A stretch of DNA of 64,000 bases, from positions 1 to 64,000 of the forward strand of contig CAZNDH010000009.1 of assembly GCA_964571765.1 (NCBI GenBank), given 5' to 3'. Source of the stretch: ZC4RG35 sp964571765. GTDB taxonomy: Bacteria; Actinomycetota; Acidimicrobiia; Spongiisociales; ZC4RG35. Of the stretch, positions 51,438-59,454 are shown piece after piece. The position numbers and the translations under genes were made by a program. The notes under the pieces were generated by a model that saw only the letters and a list, made by a program, of their open reading frames with translations, made no database searches and had not been told where the DNA came from. Each line of letters begins with the position of its first letter. Position 1 is the stretch's first letter.

Positions 51438-51443
51438 ACGTTC
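51432..51443. promoter_or_regulatory. LexA/SOS box at the DUF222/HNH start
   Basis: GAACATACGTTC (on the minus strand GAACGTATGTTC) is a second perfect GAAC-N4-GTTC palindrome. It overlaps the ATG of the DUF222/HNH gene in the same arrangement as at ruvC, 1.4 kb away. Confidence 0.7.
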
Positions 51444-51503
51444 CCCCCATGACAAGTTCAAGAGGGTTGCGGGCGGATCAGGAAAGAAAACCGGCATCAA
51501 CTC

Positions 51504-52118
51504 TCAGCTCAACAGGACCGCCACCGCCAGACCGAGGATCAGCAAGTAGCCGGCTATCGAGACAATCACCCGGGCGCGGTTTGTCAGGCGCGCCCCGGCA
51601 GACGCCCCCAGCCAGGCAATCAGCGTCTGCCACGACAGCGAAGCCAGCCCCGCCCCGGCCACGAATCGGGCGCCCTGTCCAGGGGTCATCCCGCTCGCTA
51701 CTCCGAGCCCGACCACCACGGCGGCGAAGTAGATCACCGTCGCCGGGTTGACCAGGGTCAAACCCAGGAACCGGGTATATGTCGAAGCCAGGTCACGTCC
51801 CTTGGGAGCTTCCTCCCGGCTCACCTCGGCTACCGGCCCACGGGACCGCCACAGGCCGTGAAGTGCGATCACACCCAGGAGCAAGCCGCTGACCACCCGT
51901 AACGGGTGCCGTGCCTCGGAGACCAGTCCGACGATGGTGGCGCCGCCGATCACCGCCACCGTTGCATAGATCAGATCGGCGCTGGCCGCTCCGGCACCGG
52001 CTGCCAACGCCGGCCGGAACCCACGTCTGATCCCGGTCTCGATGATGAGCAAGGCAATCGCTCCCACCGGGATGGCGATGCCATAACCGGCGAGCACCCC
52101 GGTGAGGAACGGGTCCAC
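51504..52118 (-). CDS. LysE/RhtB-family exporter
   Basis: 204 aa integral membrane protein with about six hydrophobic helices (10-30, 38-60, 70-90, 118-140, 150-170, 180-203). The N-terminal GYGIAIPVGAIALLIIETGIRRG is the LysE signature, and LTLVNPATVIYFAAVVVG is the conserved central segment. Such proteins export amino acids or related small molecules; the substrate cannot be assigned. GTG start at 52118. The 66 bp to the HNH gene may hold that gene's promoter. Confidence 0.88.
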   Translation of the reverse strand: MDPFLTGVLAGYGIAIPVGAIALLIIETGIRRGFRPALAAGAGAASADLIYATVAVIGGATIVGLVSEARHPLRVVSGLLLGVIALHGLWRSRGPVAEVSREEAPKGRDLASTYTRFLGLTLVNPATVIYFAAVVVGLGVASGMTPGQGARFVAGAGLASLSWQTLIAWLGASAGARLTNRARVIVSIAGYLLILGLAVAVLLS

Positions 52119-52171
52119 CTGGACAATTTACGACCGGGCTCTCCGGTCTCCCGGCACATCGAGACCTGTGA

Positions 52172-52468
52172 TCAGCTCTTTCCGGCCGATGGGACCTCTC
52201 GCTCGGCACGCGACGGCCGGTCACTCGACCAGACGTGGACCAGGAGGAGCACGATGCCCGACAGCGCCGAGACTCCGAGAAGGAGCCACATGGTCTCGTT
52301 CTCAGGCGTCGGCGGAGGCTCCTCCACCGGGTCGGTGATGACCGGGGGGGCCGGGGGCACGGTCGACTCTGCAGACGCCTGGTCGGGAAGGGTGGGGGCA
52401 GTCTCCGGGCCGGGGACGGCGACCGGCAGTGCCACTACCAGGACCACCAGGAGAAATGCCCGGCGCAA
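52172..52468 (-). CDS. Small membrane protein with Pro-rich linker, unknown
   Basis: 98 aa. The TTG at 52468 is chosen because AAGGAGG ends five bases before it; the GTG at 52474 abuts the Shine-Dalgarno itself. N-terminal hydrophobic signal or anchor (MRRAFLLVVLVVALPVAV), a Pro/Glu/Thr-rich extracytoplasmic linker (about 20-55), one transmembrane helix (about 58-80), and a short basic-acidic tail. I do not recognise a family. It lies between the LysE-type exporter and yebC. Confidence 0.6.
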   Translation of the reverse strand: MRRAFLLVVLVVALPVAVPGPETAPTLPDQASAESTVPPAPPVITDPVEEPPPTPENETMWLLLGVSALSGIVLLLVHVWSSDRPSRAEREVPSAGKS

Positions 52469-52565
52469 GGCCACCTCCTTCGACGGACCAAACGGTTCAA
52501 CGACGCTACCGCGGCGCCGGTTCCACGGGGTCTACCCCCGGGATGTCGAGGAGAAACCCGCACCC

Positions 52566-53315
52566 TCAGGTCTCAGTGAGGACTCTCTCCATCACCTCGT
52601 CCTCGATGTCGTAGTTTGAGAAGACCGCCTGGACGTCGTCGAGGTCGTCGAGGGCGTCGATGAGGCGGAGGAGCTTCCGTGCCCCCCCCTCCCCCACCGG
52701 GACCCAGTTGGAGGGGCGCTGGGTGATGTCGGCCGACACGATCCCAATCCCCGCAGCCTCCAACGCCGTCCGGACCCCGCCCAGGTCGGAGGGCTCGGTG
52801 ACCACCTCGTAGGTGCCGTCACCGTTGTCTTCGATGTCCTCGGCGCCGGCATCGAGTGCGGTGAGCATCACCCCCTCTTCGGAGCCCTCGGCGACGATCA
52901 AGCCCTTCTGGGAGAAGAGGTACCCCACCGAACCGGGCTCACCCAGGTTGCCGTTGTGCCTGGTGAACGTGGAGCGGACGTCTGATGCCGCTCGGTTACG
53001 GTTGTCGGTGAGGATCTGAACGTAGAGGGCAACCCCGCCTGGCCCGTAACCCTCGTACCAGATCTCCTCATAGGTGGCGCCGGCCACTTCCCCTGTGCCT
53101 CGCTTGATTGCCCGTTCGATGTTGTCGTTGGGCATCGAGGCCGCCTTCGCCTTGAAGACCGCCGTGGCCAGCGTCGGGTTGAAGTCCGGATTTCCACCAC
53201 CCTCGCGAGCTGCGATCTCGATCGCCTTGGCCAACTTCCCGAACAGCTTGCCCCTGGCCGCGTCCTGGCGGCCCTTGCGATGCTTGATGTTTGCCCACTT
53301 GGAATGGCCTGCCAT
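52566..53315 (-). CDS. yebC: YebC/PmpR (TACO1) family protein
   Basis: 249 aa. N-terminus MAGHSKWANIKHRKGRQDAARGKLF and the NPTLATAVFKAKAASMPNDNIERAIKRG stretch are diagnostic. The family is described both as a transcription regulator and, more recently, as a helper of translation through proline-rich stretches. It lies 6 bp after pdxT. YebC sits near ruvCAB in many genomes; here an accessory stretch separates them. Confidence 0.95.
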   Translation of the reverse strand: MAGHSKWANIKHRKGRQDAARGKLFGKLAKAIEIAAREGGGNPDFNPTLATAVFKAKAASMPNDNIERAIKRGTGEVAGATYEEIWYEGYGPGGVALYVQILTDNRNRAASDVRSTFTRHNGNLGEPGSVGYLFSQKGLIVAEGSEEGVMLTALDAGAEDIEDNGDGTYEVVTEPSDLGGVRTALEAAGIGIVSADITQRPSNWVPVGEGGARKLLRLIDALDDLDDVQAVFSNYDIEDEVMERVLTET

Positions 53316-53321
53316 GACGCC

Positions 53322-53885
53322 TCAGACCATCTCGACCAGCATTCGGTGGATGCGGCCGTCGCCGGTGAGCTCGGGATGGAATGAGGTGGCCAGGATGCTC
53401 CCTTGACGAACCATCACCGGATGGTCGTCGATGGCGGCGAGCACCTCTACCTCGGCTCCCACCTTCTCGATCCAGGGCGCCCGGATGAACACTGCGGGGA
53501 AGGGCGAGTCGAGCCCGGCCACCTCGATGTCGGCCTCGAACGACTCGTTCTGGCGCCCGAAGGCGTTGCGACGCACCATCACGTCCAGGACACCGATCAG
53601 GGGCTGTTCGCCTTCGGTTACCGCCCCAGCGAGGAGGATCATGCCGGCACAGGTCCCGTAGACCGGCATCCCGCCGGTGATGGCGGCGCGCAGTGGGTCC
53701 AACATCCCGAATCGGACCGCCATCTTCCCGATGGTCGTGGACTCGCCACCGGGGATCACCAATGCATCGACCTCGGCCAGAGCAGCGGGGGTCTTAATCG
53801 ACACTGTCTCCACCCCGATCGAGCCGAGGAGTCTCAGATGCTCCCGGACGTCGCCCTGAAGCGCCAGGACGCCAACCCGGCTCAC
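53322..53885 (-). CDS. pdxT: Pyridoxal 5'-phosphate synthase glutaminase subunit
   Basis: 187 aa class I amidotransferase that feeds ammonia to PdxS. Signatures: GVLALQGDVREHL, IPGGESTTIGKM, nucleophile in YGTCAGMILLA, and the His-Glu in TSFHPELTGDGRIH. GTG start at 53885, one base after the pdxS stop. Confidence 0.96.
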   Translation of the reverse strand: MSRVGVLALQGDVREHLRLLGSIGVETVSIKTPAALAEVDALVIPGGESTTIGKMAVRFGMLDPLRAAITGGMPVYGTCAGMILLAGAVTEGEQPLIGVLDVMVRRNAFGRQNESFEADIEVAGLDSPFPAVFIRAPWIEKVGAEVEVLAAIDDHPVMVRQGSILATSFHPELTGDGRIHRMLVEMV

Positions 53886-53886
53886 G

Positions 53887-54771
53887 TCACCAGCCTCGTC
53901 CGGCCAACTTCTCCGAGTCGTCCAACGTCGAGATCTCGAGACCGGGCATGGCCTCGCCCAACCCCCGGGACACCTTGGCCACCACTTCGGGATCGCTCCA
54001 GAAGGTGGTCGCCTCGACGATCGCCCGGGCGTAGCCCTCGGGGTCGGAGCTCTTGAAGATCCCCGACCCGACGAACACCCCGTCGACTCCCAGCCCCATC
54101 ATCAGTGCGGCATCGGCCGGGGTGGCGATGCCACCGGCGGCGAAGTTGACCACGGGGAGCCTGCCGGTGGCGGCGACCTCCTTGACCAGTTCATACGGTG
54201 CGGCCAGATCACGTGCGGCACTCATCAGTTGGTCGTCGCCCAGGGTGGTCAGCATCCGGATCTCGTTGGTGACGGTGCGCATGTGGCGTACCGCCTCGAC
54301 GACGTTGCCGGTGCCGGCTTCCCCCTTGGTGCGGATCATGGCGGCGCCCTCACCGATACGCCGGAGGGCTTCTCCGAGGTTGCGGGCACCGCAAACGAAG
54401 GGAGTGGTGAAAGCCCACTTGTCGACGTGGTGCTCCTCGTCGGCCGGCGTGAGCACCTCCGACTCGTCGATGTAATCGACGCCTAGCGCCTGAAGGACCA
54501 GGGCCTCAGCGAAATGGCCGATGCGGCACTTGGCCATCACCGGGATGCTCACCGTGGCCTGGATCTCCTCGATCTTGGTCGGGTCAGACATGCGGGCAAC
54601 TCCGCCGTGCTTGCGGATGTCGGCGGGAACCCGCTCCAGGGCCATTACTGCGACTGCACCCGCCTCCTCGGCGATGCGCGCCTCGGCGGCGGTGACCACG
54701 TCCATGATCACCCCGCCCTTGAGCATCTCGGCCAGTCCTCGTTTCACCCGGTCGGTTCCGGTCTCCACCAA
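53887..54771 (-). CDS. pdxS: Pyridoxal 5'-phosphate synthase, synthase subunit
   Basis: 294 aa TIM barrel that makes PLP from ribose-5-P, glyceraldehyde-3-P and ammonia. TGTDRVKRGLAEMLKGGVIM at the N-terminus carries the active-site region. Further conserved stretches are AVMALERVPADIRKHGGVAR, RIGHFAEA and FAAGGIATPADAALMM. The start is the TTG at 54771, 7 nt after AGGAG; a GTG follows directly at 54768. It has its own likely promoter (54800-54805). Confidence 0.95.
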   Translation of the reverse strand: MVETGTDRVKRGLAEMLKGGVIMDVVTAAEARIAEEAGAVAVMALERVPADIRKHGGVARMSDPTKIEEIQATVSIPVMAKCRIGHFAEALVLQALGVDYIDESEVLTPADEEHHVDKWAFTTPFVCGARNLGEALRRIGEGAAMIRTKGEAGTGNVVEAVRHMRTVTNEIRMLTTLGDDQLMSAARDLAAPYELVKEVAATGRLPVVNFAAGGIATPADAALMMGLGVDGVFVGSGIFKSSDPEGYARAIVEATTFWSDPEVVAKVSRGLGEAMPGLEISTLDDSEKLAGRGW

Positions 54772-54799
54772 ATCACATCTCCTGATGGGGTTACACCCG

Positions 54800-54805
54800 A
54801 TTGTA
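54800..54805 (-). promoter_or_regulatory. Candidate -10 element for pdxS-pdxT
   Basis: Minus-strand TACAAT lies 28 nt before the pdxS start in the 54-bp gap after the mannosyltransferase gene. No convincing -35 is seen. Transcription near 54793 would give a short leader with AGGAG. Confidence 0.4.
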
Positions 54806-54825
54806 CTGCGGAGGCTGAAACGCAC

Positions 54826-55860
54826 CTAGGTGAGGGCGTCGTGGTAGGCCTGGCGGTACTCGTCAACGACCACCGCCCAGTCGAAGCGGCTCACCACCTG
54901 CCGAGCGCGCTGGCCCATCTCCTCGGCAAGCCCTGGCTCGACGAGAAGGGAGGTGATCGCTTCGGCCAGGGAGTCACGGTCACCGGCACGGACGATCCGG
55001 GCGACACTCCCGACAACGTCTCGAAAAGCTCTCAGATCGGAGCAGACCACGGCGCATCCGGCGGCCATCGCCTCGGCGATCACGATCCCGAAGCTCTCCC
55101 CACCGATGTTGGGGGCCACGTAGACCATGCTGGAGGCGAGGACCCGCTTCTTTTCGTCGCCCCCCACCCGTCCCAGGTACTCGACTCCCGGTATCTGCTC
55201 GGATCGGCTGGCTCCCATCACCTTCAGCTCGGCCTGAGGCACCGCTGCCCGGACAAGGGGCCAGGCCTCGAGGAGCACGTCGAGGCCCTTACGCGGCTCA
55301 TCCCGACCAAGGAAGCACACTCGAAGGGCCACCCTGTCGACGGGGGGACGGTAGGCGGCGACGTCGATGGCGTTGGGGATCACCCGTACATCTCCCCACG
55401 ACCCGGGGATGGCGGCAGCGGCGGTGGCGCTTACTGCCGTGAGCACCCTCTGTCGCATCCGGGACCCGAGCCCGGGAGCCCTCCGATACATAGCGGTGGC
55501 CCATCGCGGGGGATCGGCGTGGAAGGTGGCCACAACTGGCCGGTCGACACCAAGGGCGGCCCACCCCACCAGGGGCACCAGAGGCTCGTGGATGTGGACC
55601 ACGTCGACCTCGGTCAGGGCCGAGCGGGTCCTTCTCCACGATCCGGGGGCCAAGGTGACTGGGGCTATCGACCGGTTTACCGTGACACGCAGGGAACGGC
55701 CCACGAACATTCGGCCAGGGTCGTTGTCGACGTCTCTCCCCGCCCCCACCAGGATCACCTCATCCCCGGTTCGGCGCAACATGGCGGCCAGCTCCAGGGT
55801 CAGCTGCTGAACCCCTCCAGGCGCGGTGAGGTCATACGGGCAGACGACGCCCACCCTCAT
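54826..55860 (-). CDS. pimA: Phosphatidylinositol mannosyltransferase-like glycosyltransferase
   Basis: GT4-family GT-B enzyme, 344 aa. PimA adds the first mannose from GDP-Man to phosphatidylinositol on the inner membrane face. Signatures: VVCPYDLTAPGGVQQLTLEL (acceptor and membrane side), HIHEPLVPL, ATFHADPP, VIPNAIDVAAY, CFLGRDEPRKGLDVLLEAW, and the nucleotide-sugar site APNIGGESFGIVIAEAMAAG. Its position after a PatA-like acyltransferase and a CDP-alcohol synthase supports the PimA assignment. Confidence 0.88.
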   Translation of the reverse strand: MRVGVVCPYDLTAPGGVQQLTLELAAMLRRTGDEVILVGAGRDVDNDPGRMFVGRSLRVTVNRSIAPVTLAPGSWRRTRSALTEVDVVHIHEPLVPLVGWAALGVDRPVVATFHADPPRWATAMYRRAPGLGSRMRQRVLTAVSATAAAAIPGSWGDVRVIPNAIDVAAYRPPVDRVALRVCFLGRDEPRKGLDVLLEAWPLVRAAVPQAELKVMGASRSEQIPGVEYLGRVGGDEKKRVLASSMVYVAPNIGGESFGIVIAEAMAAGCAVVCSDLRAFRDVVGSVARIVRAGDRDSLAEAITSLLVEPGLAEEMGQRARQVVSRFDWAVVVDEYRQAYHDALT

Positions 55861-55864
55861 CGGG

Positions 55865-56737
55865 TCACCGGTCCGATGGCCAGTTGGGCACCACCATGTG
55901 CCATTGGCTGGGTGCCTCGAGGATCAGCTTCTCCATTTCGGCGGCGAGTGTCTGGGTCATCAGGCGGACTCGCTCCGCTCGGGAGCCGGCCTGGGGTATC
56001 GGGACCTCGGGCCGGACAACTACCCGATGGCCGTCGTCTCTGAAGTAACACCCCACCGGCAACAGGGGTGCCCCGGTCTTGAGCGAGAGGGTCGCCGGGC
56101 CGGCGGGGAGGGTGGTTGCCTCCCCGAAGAACTCGACCTCCACACCCCTACCCTTGAGGTCCCGGTCGGCGAGGAGAGCCACAGCCTTGTTGGACTGCAG
56201 CGCCCCCTCCAACCTCCGCATCACCTCGATGCCCCCTGTGGCAAGCACGATCTCGATCCCGAACTTCGCCCTCATCCGGGTGAACCAGGTCGTGATCCGC
56301 CGGTTGGGCAGACTCTCGGCCACGGCGACCACGGGGACGCCCTGACCAACGGCGACAGGTGCGGCCGCCTCCCAGTTCCCCATATGGGGCAGCCCGATGA
56401 TCATCCCCGTACCCTGGTCACGAGCCTGGAGAATCCTCTCCAGACCTTCGACCTCGGTCTTGTCCAGGAAACCGGCGACCCGGTGCTCTCGGGCCCAAAG
56501 GGCCTCCGCCCAATAGCGACCGTAGGACTGCATCACCGCCAGGGACGCTTCCTCAGCCTGCGAAGGGTCGCCGAGGACCCGACCCATGTTGCGGCGCGCC
56601 AGGTCCCGGCGGCGACGGTCGAAGCGGTGCCACACCCGACCGGCATACCAGCCGAGGCGGCGGGCTGCCGCACCGGGAAGCAAGCCAACCAGACCCACGC
56701 CAAGCCGGAGGCCCAGGTAGGCGAGCAGTCCTTTCAC
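55865..56737 (-). CDS. PatA-like PIM acyltransferase (LpxL/HtrB fold)
   Basis: 290 aa membrane-associated acyltransferase; in mycobacteria PatA acylates the mannose of PIM. GTG start at 56737, overlapping the synthase stop (GTGA). N-terminal hydrophobic segment (about 5-22), active site LPHMGNWEAA with H118 and E123 (HX4E form of HX4D/E), LLADRDLKGRGVEVEFFG, and LSLKTGAPLLPVGCYF. The stop lies 4 bp before pimA. Confidence 0.88.
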   Translation of the reverse strand: MKGLLAYLGLRLGVGLVGLLPGAAARRLGWYAGRVWHRFDRRRRDLARRNMGRVLGDPSQAEEASLAVMQSYGRYWAEALWAREHRVAGFLDKTEVEGLERILQARDQGTGMIIGLPHMGNWEAAAPVAVGQGVPVVAVAESLPNRRITTWFTRMRAKFGIEIVLATGGIEVMRRLEGALQSNKAVALLADRDLKGRGVEVEFFGEATTLPAGPATLSLKTGAPLLPVGCYFRDDGHRVVVRPEVPIPQAGSRAERVRLMTQTLAAEMEKLILEAPSQWHMVVPNWPSDR

Positions 56738-57294
56738 CGGATGGAACGGTAGGTCTTCCAGAACCTGGTGACGGCGGTCAACCACACCAGGATCACGAAG
56801 ACCCACAGCATCGGCTCGACGACGCCGAGGATGAGGCCCAGGCAGAAGAGGATGATCCGCTCAGCTCGCCCCATGAGCCCACCACGGCCGTCGACACCCT
56901 GTGCGTCTGCCCGGGCTCGCATGTAGGGAACCAGCATTGCCCCACCCAAGGAGAGGACGATGAGGAGGAGTACCCTGGGTTGTCCGGCGCTGGCTACCGC
57001 CAATGCCCCGAAGGCGGCGATCTCTCCGAGACGATCGAAGCCGGCGTCGAGGAATGCACCCCGGTTGGTGACGCTGTCGCTCGCCCGGGCCACCGCTCCG
57101 TCGAGGCCGTCGAGCAGCGATCCGAAGAGGACCACCGCCGCACCCAAAGCGAGGCGCTCGGCGGCAATCAGTACCGCTCCCGCAATTACCACCAGCAGGC
57201 CGAAAACCGTCATCGCGGTCGCCGTCATCCCGATCCTGGCCAGGGCCCTCCCCACCGGCTCGATGAATCGGGTCACTCGGGGCCTGACCCGCAT
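56734..57294 (-). CDS. CDP-alcohol phosphatidyltransferase (probable phosphatidylinositol phosphate synthase)
   Basis: 186 aa from the ATG at 57294; an in-frame GTG at 57303 is possible. The CDP-alcohol motif is complete: D62-x2-D65-G66-x2-A69-R70-x8-G79-x3-D83-x3-D87. Five to six hydrophobic helices. The family makes phospholipid headgroup bonds from CDP-diacylglycerol. Linkage to the PatA-like and PimA-like genes in the order of mycobacterial pgsA1-patA-pimA makes inositol phosphate the likely acceptor. A minus-strand TACTTT (57315-57310) just upstream could be its -10. Confidence 0.85.
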   Translation of the reverse strand: MRVRPRVTRFIEPVGRALARIGMTATAMTVFGLLVVIAGAVLIAAERLALGAAVVLFGSLLDGLDGAVARASDSVTNRGAFLDAGFDRLGEIAAFGALAVASAGQPRVLLLIVLSLGGAMLVPYMRARADAQGVDGRGGLMGRAERIILFCLGLILGVVEPMLWVFVILVWLTAVTRFWKTYRSIR

Positions 57295-57382
57295 GTCGAT
57301 CACGGGGGCAAAGTAGCACCGGCCCCGGAACCATGACTGCATCCAGGGTTTAGGATCGAGCTTGATTCCACGAGGAGGTCAT

Positions 57383-59437
57383 GTGGTCCCCGAGAAAGTC
57401 CGCAACGTCGTCTTGGTCGGCCATGGCGGGAGTGGCAAGACCACTCTTGCCGAGGCGATGCTGTTCGTGGGGGGCGCCACCAACCGCATGGGCTCGGTCG
57501 AGTCGGGTACGACGACCTTCGACCACTCACCCGAGGAGATCGGTCGCAACATCTCCTTGAGCCTGGCAGTGGCCACGGTGGAGTGGAATGGCCACCGGAT
57601 CAACATCATCGACACCCCCGGGTCGTCGGACTTCGTCGGCGACGCCCGGTCTGCCCTCCGCGCCGCCGACCTTGCCCTGTTCTGCGTCTCCGCGGTCGAC
57701 GGAATCGAGGTGCAGACCGAACAGCTGTGGAAGGCTGCAGGCGACGAGGGCATCCCCCGAGCAGTGGTGATCACCAAGCTCGACCGGGAGCGTGCCTCCT
57801 ACCCGCGGACCCTCGACGAGCTCCGCAACGCTTTCGGCAAGCAGATAGCCCCCATCCAGGTCCCCATCGGGGAGGAGGCCGCTCTGCGGGGCTTGGTTCG
57901 GGTGGCTACCGAGCGGGCGTACGAGTATCCCTCCGGGGCCAAGACAGGGTCGCAGATCGACCTTCCCGCCGAGGTGGCCGATCTGGTCCACGAGGCTCAC
58001 ACCGGGCTCATCGAGACCGTCGTGGAGACCGACGACGCCATGATGGAGGCCTACTTCGAAGGGACCGAGCCCAGCCGGGACCAGATCGTGTCCACGGTCC
58101 ATTCCGGGATCGTCGCTGGGGGGATCCACCCGGTGCTGGTCACCTCGGCCCCGAAGCTGGTGGGTATCGACACGCTGTTCGAGTTCATCGTCGACTACGG
58201 GCCCAACCCACTGGAACGCACCTTCCCCGCACTCTCCGCCGGCGACGTGATCACCCCGAGCGCCGAAGGGCCCCTGGTCGCATACGTGTTCAAGACGGTG
58301 TCCGACCCCTTTGTCGGTCGAGTCTCGATGTTCCGCATCTTCACCGGAACCGCCCGGGCCGACCAGGACCTGGAGCTTGCTCGCGGGGGAAAGGTCCGGC
58401 TCCACAGCCTGTTCAAGCTGCAGGGCAAGGAGCATCGCGATGTCGCCGACCTCCCCGTGGGTGGGATTGGCGCGGTGGCCAAGATCGACGATCTCCGTTC
58501 CGGCGACACCCTTCGCACCCCGGGCGTCGACCTGGTGATCGAGCCGGTCGCCTACCCGCGGCCCGTGGCCGAGATCGCCATATTCCCCCACTCCCACCAG
58601 GACGAGGAGAAGCTGTCCACCGCCCTGCAGAGAATCGTCGAGGAGGACCCCACGGTCAGGGTGGAGCGGCGCTCCGGCACCGGCGAGACCATCCTCGCCG
58701 GTCTGGGTGACAGCCATCTCGAAGTGACCCTGGAGCGGATCCACCGGATGTTCGGGGTGGAGATCGACTCGGAGTTACCCAAGGTCCCCTACCGGGAGAG
58801 CATCACCACCTCCGCAGAGGCTGAGGGAAAGCACAAGAAGCAGACCGGTGGCCGAGGCCAGTTCGGTGTTGCCTCGGTGCGTTTCGCCCCGCTTCCCCGT
58901 GGCAGCGGTTACGAGTTCATCGACTCGGTGAAGGGAGGTGCCATCCCCAGAGGATTCATTCCCGCGGTCGACAAAGGTGTCAGGGAGGCTCTGGAGCGGG
59001 GAATCATCGCCGGGTACCCGGTGATCGACATCTCCGCAGAGGTGTTCGACGGTAAGTATCACTCGGTCGACTCCGACGAGATGTCGTTTCGCATGGCGGG
59101 GATCCAGGCTTTCCGGGCGGCTGCCGACAACTTGAAACCGGTACTCCTCGAGCCCGTGATGAAGGTGACGGTCACCGTCCCCGAGGATCATCTCGGCGAC
59201 GTCATGGGCGACGTCAACGCTCGTCGGGGGCGGGTGCTGGGAATGGACGGTGACGGGACCCTCCGGCTGGTGCATGCCGAGGTGCCCATGGCCGAGATGC
59301 GCCAGTACGCTGCGGAGCTGCGATCATTGACCTCCGGCCGCGGGACCTTCGAAGTCGAATTCGACCATTACGCCGAGGTGCCCCACAACGAGGCACAGCA
59401 GGTGATCGAGGCAGCCCGCGCCGCCCAGGAGAGTTGA
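57383..59437 (+). CDS. EF-G-like translational GTPase (EF-G2 type)
   Basis: 684 aa. GTG start at 57383 behind GAGGAGG. The G domain (1-270) has P-loop GHGGSGKT (13-20), but the switch II motif reads DTPGSSDF (77-84), with Ser81 where true EF-G has the catalytic histidine. G4 reads TKLDRER. Domains II-V follow, with KKQTGGRGQFGVASVRFAPL and the domain V DVMGDVNARRGRVLG. It resembles the EF-G2 paralogues of Actinobacteria rather than ribosomal EF-G, and it is not near rpsL/rpsG. A plus-strand TAGGAT at 57351-57356 may be its -10. Confidence 0.85.
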   Translation: MVPEKVRNVVLVGHGGSGKTTLAEAMLFVGGATNRMGSVESGTTTFDHSPEEIGRNISLSLAVATVEWNGHRINIIDTPGSSDFVGDARSALRAADLALFCVSAVDGIEVQTEQLWKAAGDEGIPRAVVITKLDRERASYPRTLDELRNAFGKQIAPIQVPIGEEAALRGLVRVATERAYEYPSGAKTGSQIDLPAEVADLVHEAHTGLIETVVETDDAMMEAYFEGTEPSRDQIVSTVHSGIVAGGIHPVLVTSAPKLVGIDTLFEFIVDYGPNPLERTFPALSAGDVITPSAEGPLVAYVFKTVSDPFVGRVSMFRIFTGTARADQDLELARGGKVRLHSLFKLQGKEHRDVADLPVGGIGAVAKIDDLRSGDTLRTPGVDLVIEPVAYPRPVAEIAIFPHSHQDEEKLSTALQRIVEEDPTVRVERRSGTGETILAGLGDSHLEVTLERIHRMFGVEIDSELPKVPYRESITTSAEAEGKHKKQTGGRGQFGVASVRFAPLPRGSGYEFIDSVKGGAIPRGFIPAVDKGVREALERGIIAGYPVIDISAEVFDGKYHSVDSDEMSFRMAGIQAFRAAADNLKPVLLEPVMKVTVTVPEDHLGDVMGDVNARRGRVLGMDGDGTLRLVHAEVPMAEMRQYAAELRSLTSGRGTFEVEFDHYAEVPHNEAQQVIEAARAAQES

Positions 59438-59454
59438 CCAGGAAGGACCCAGCC

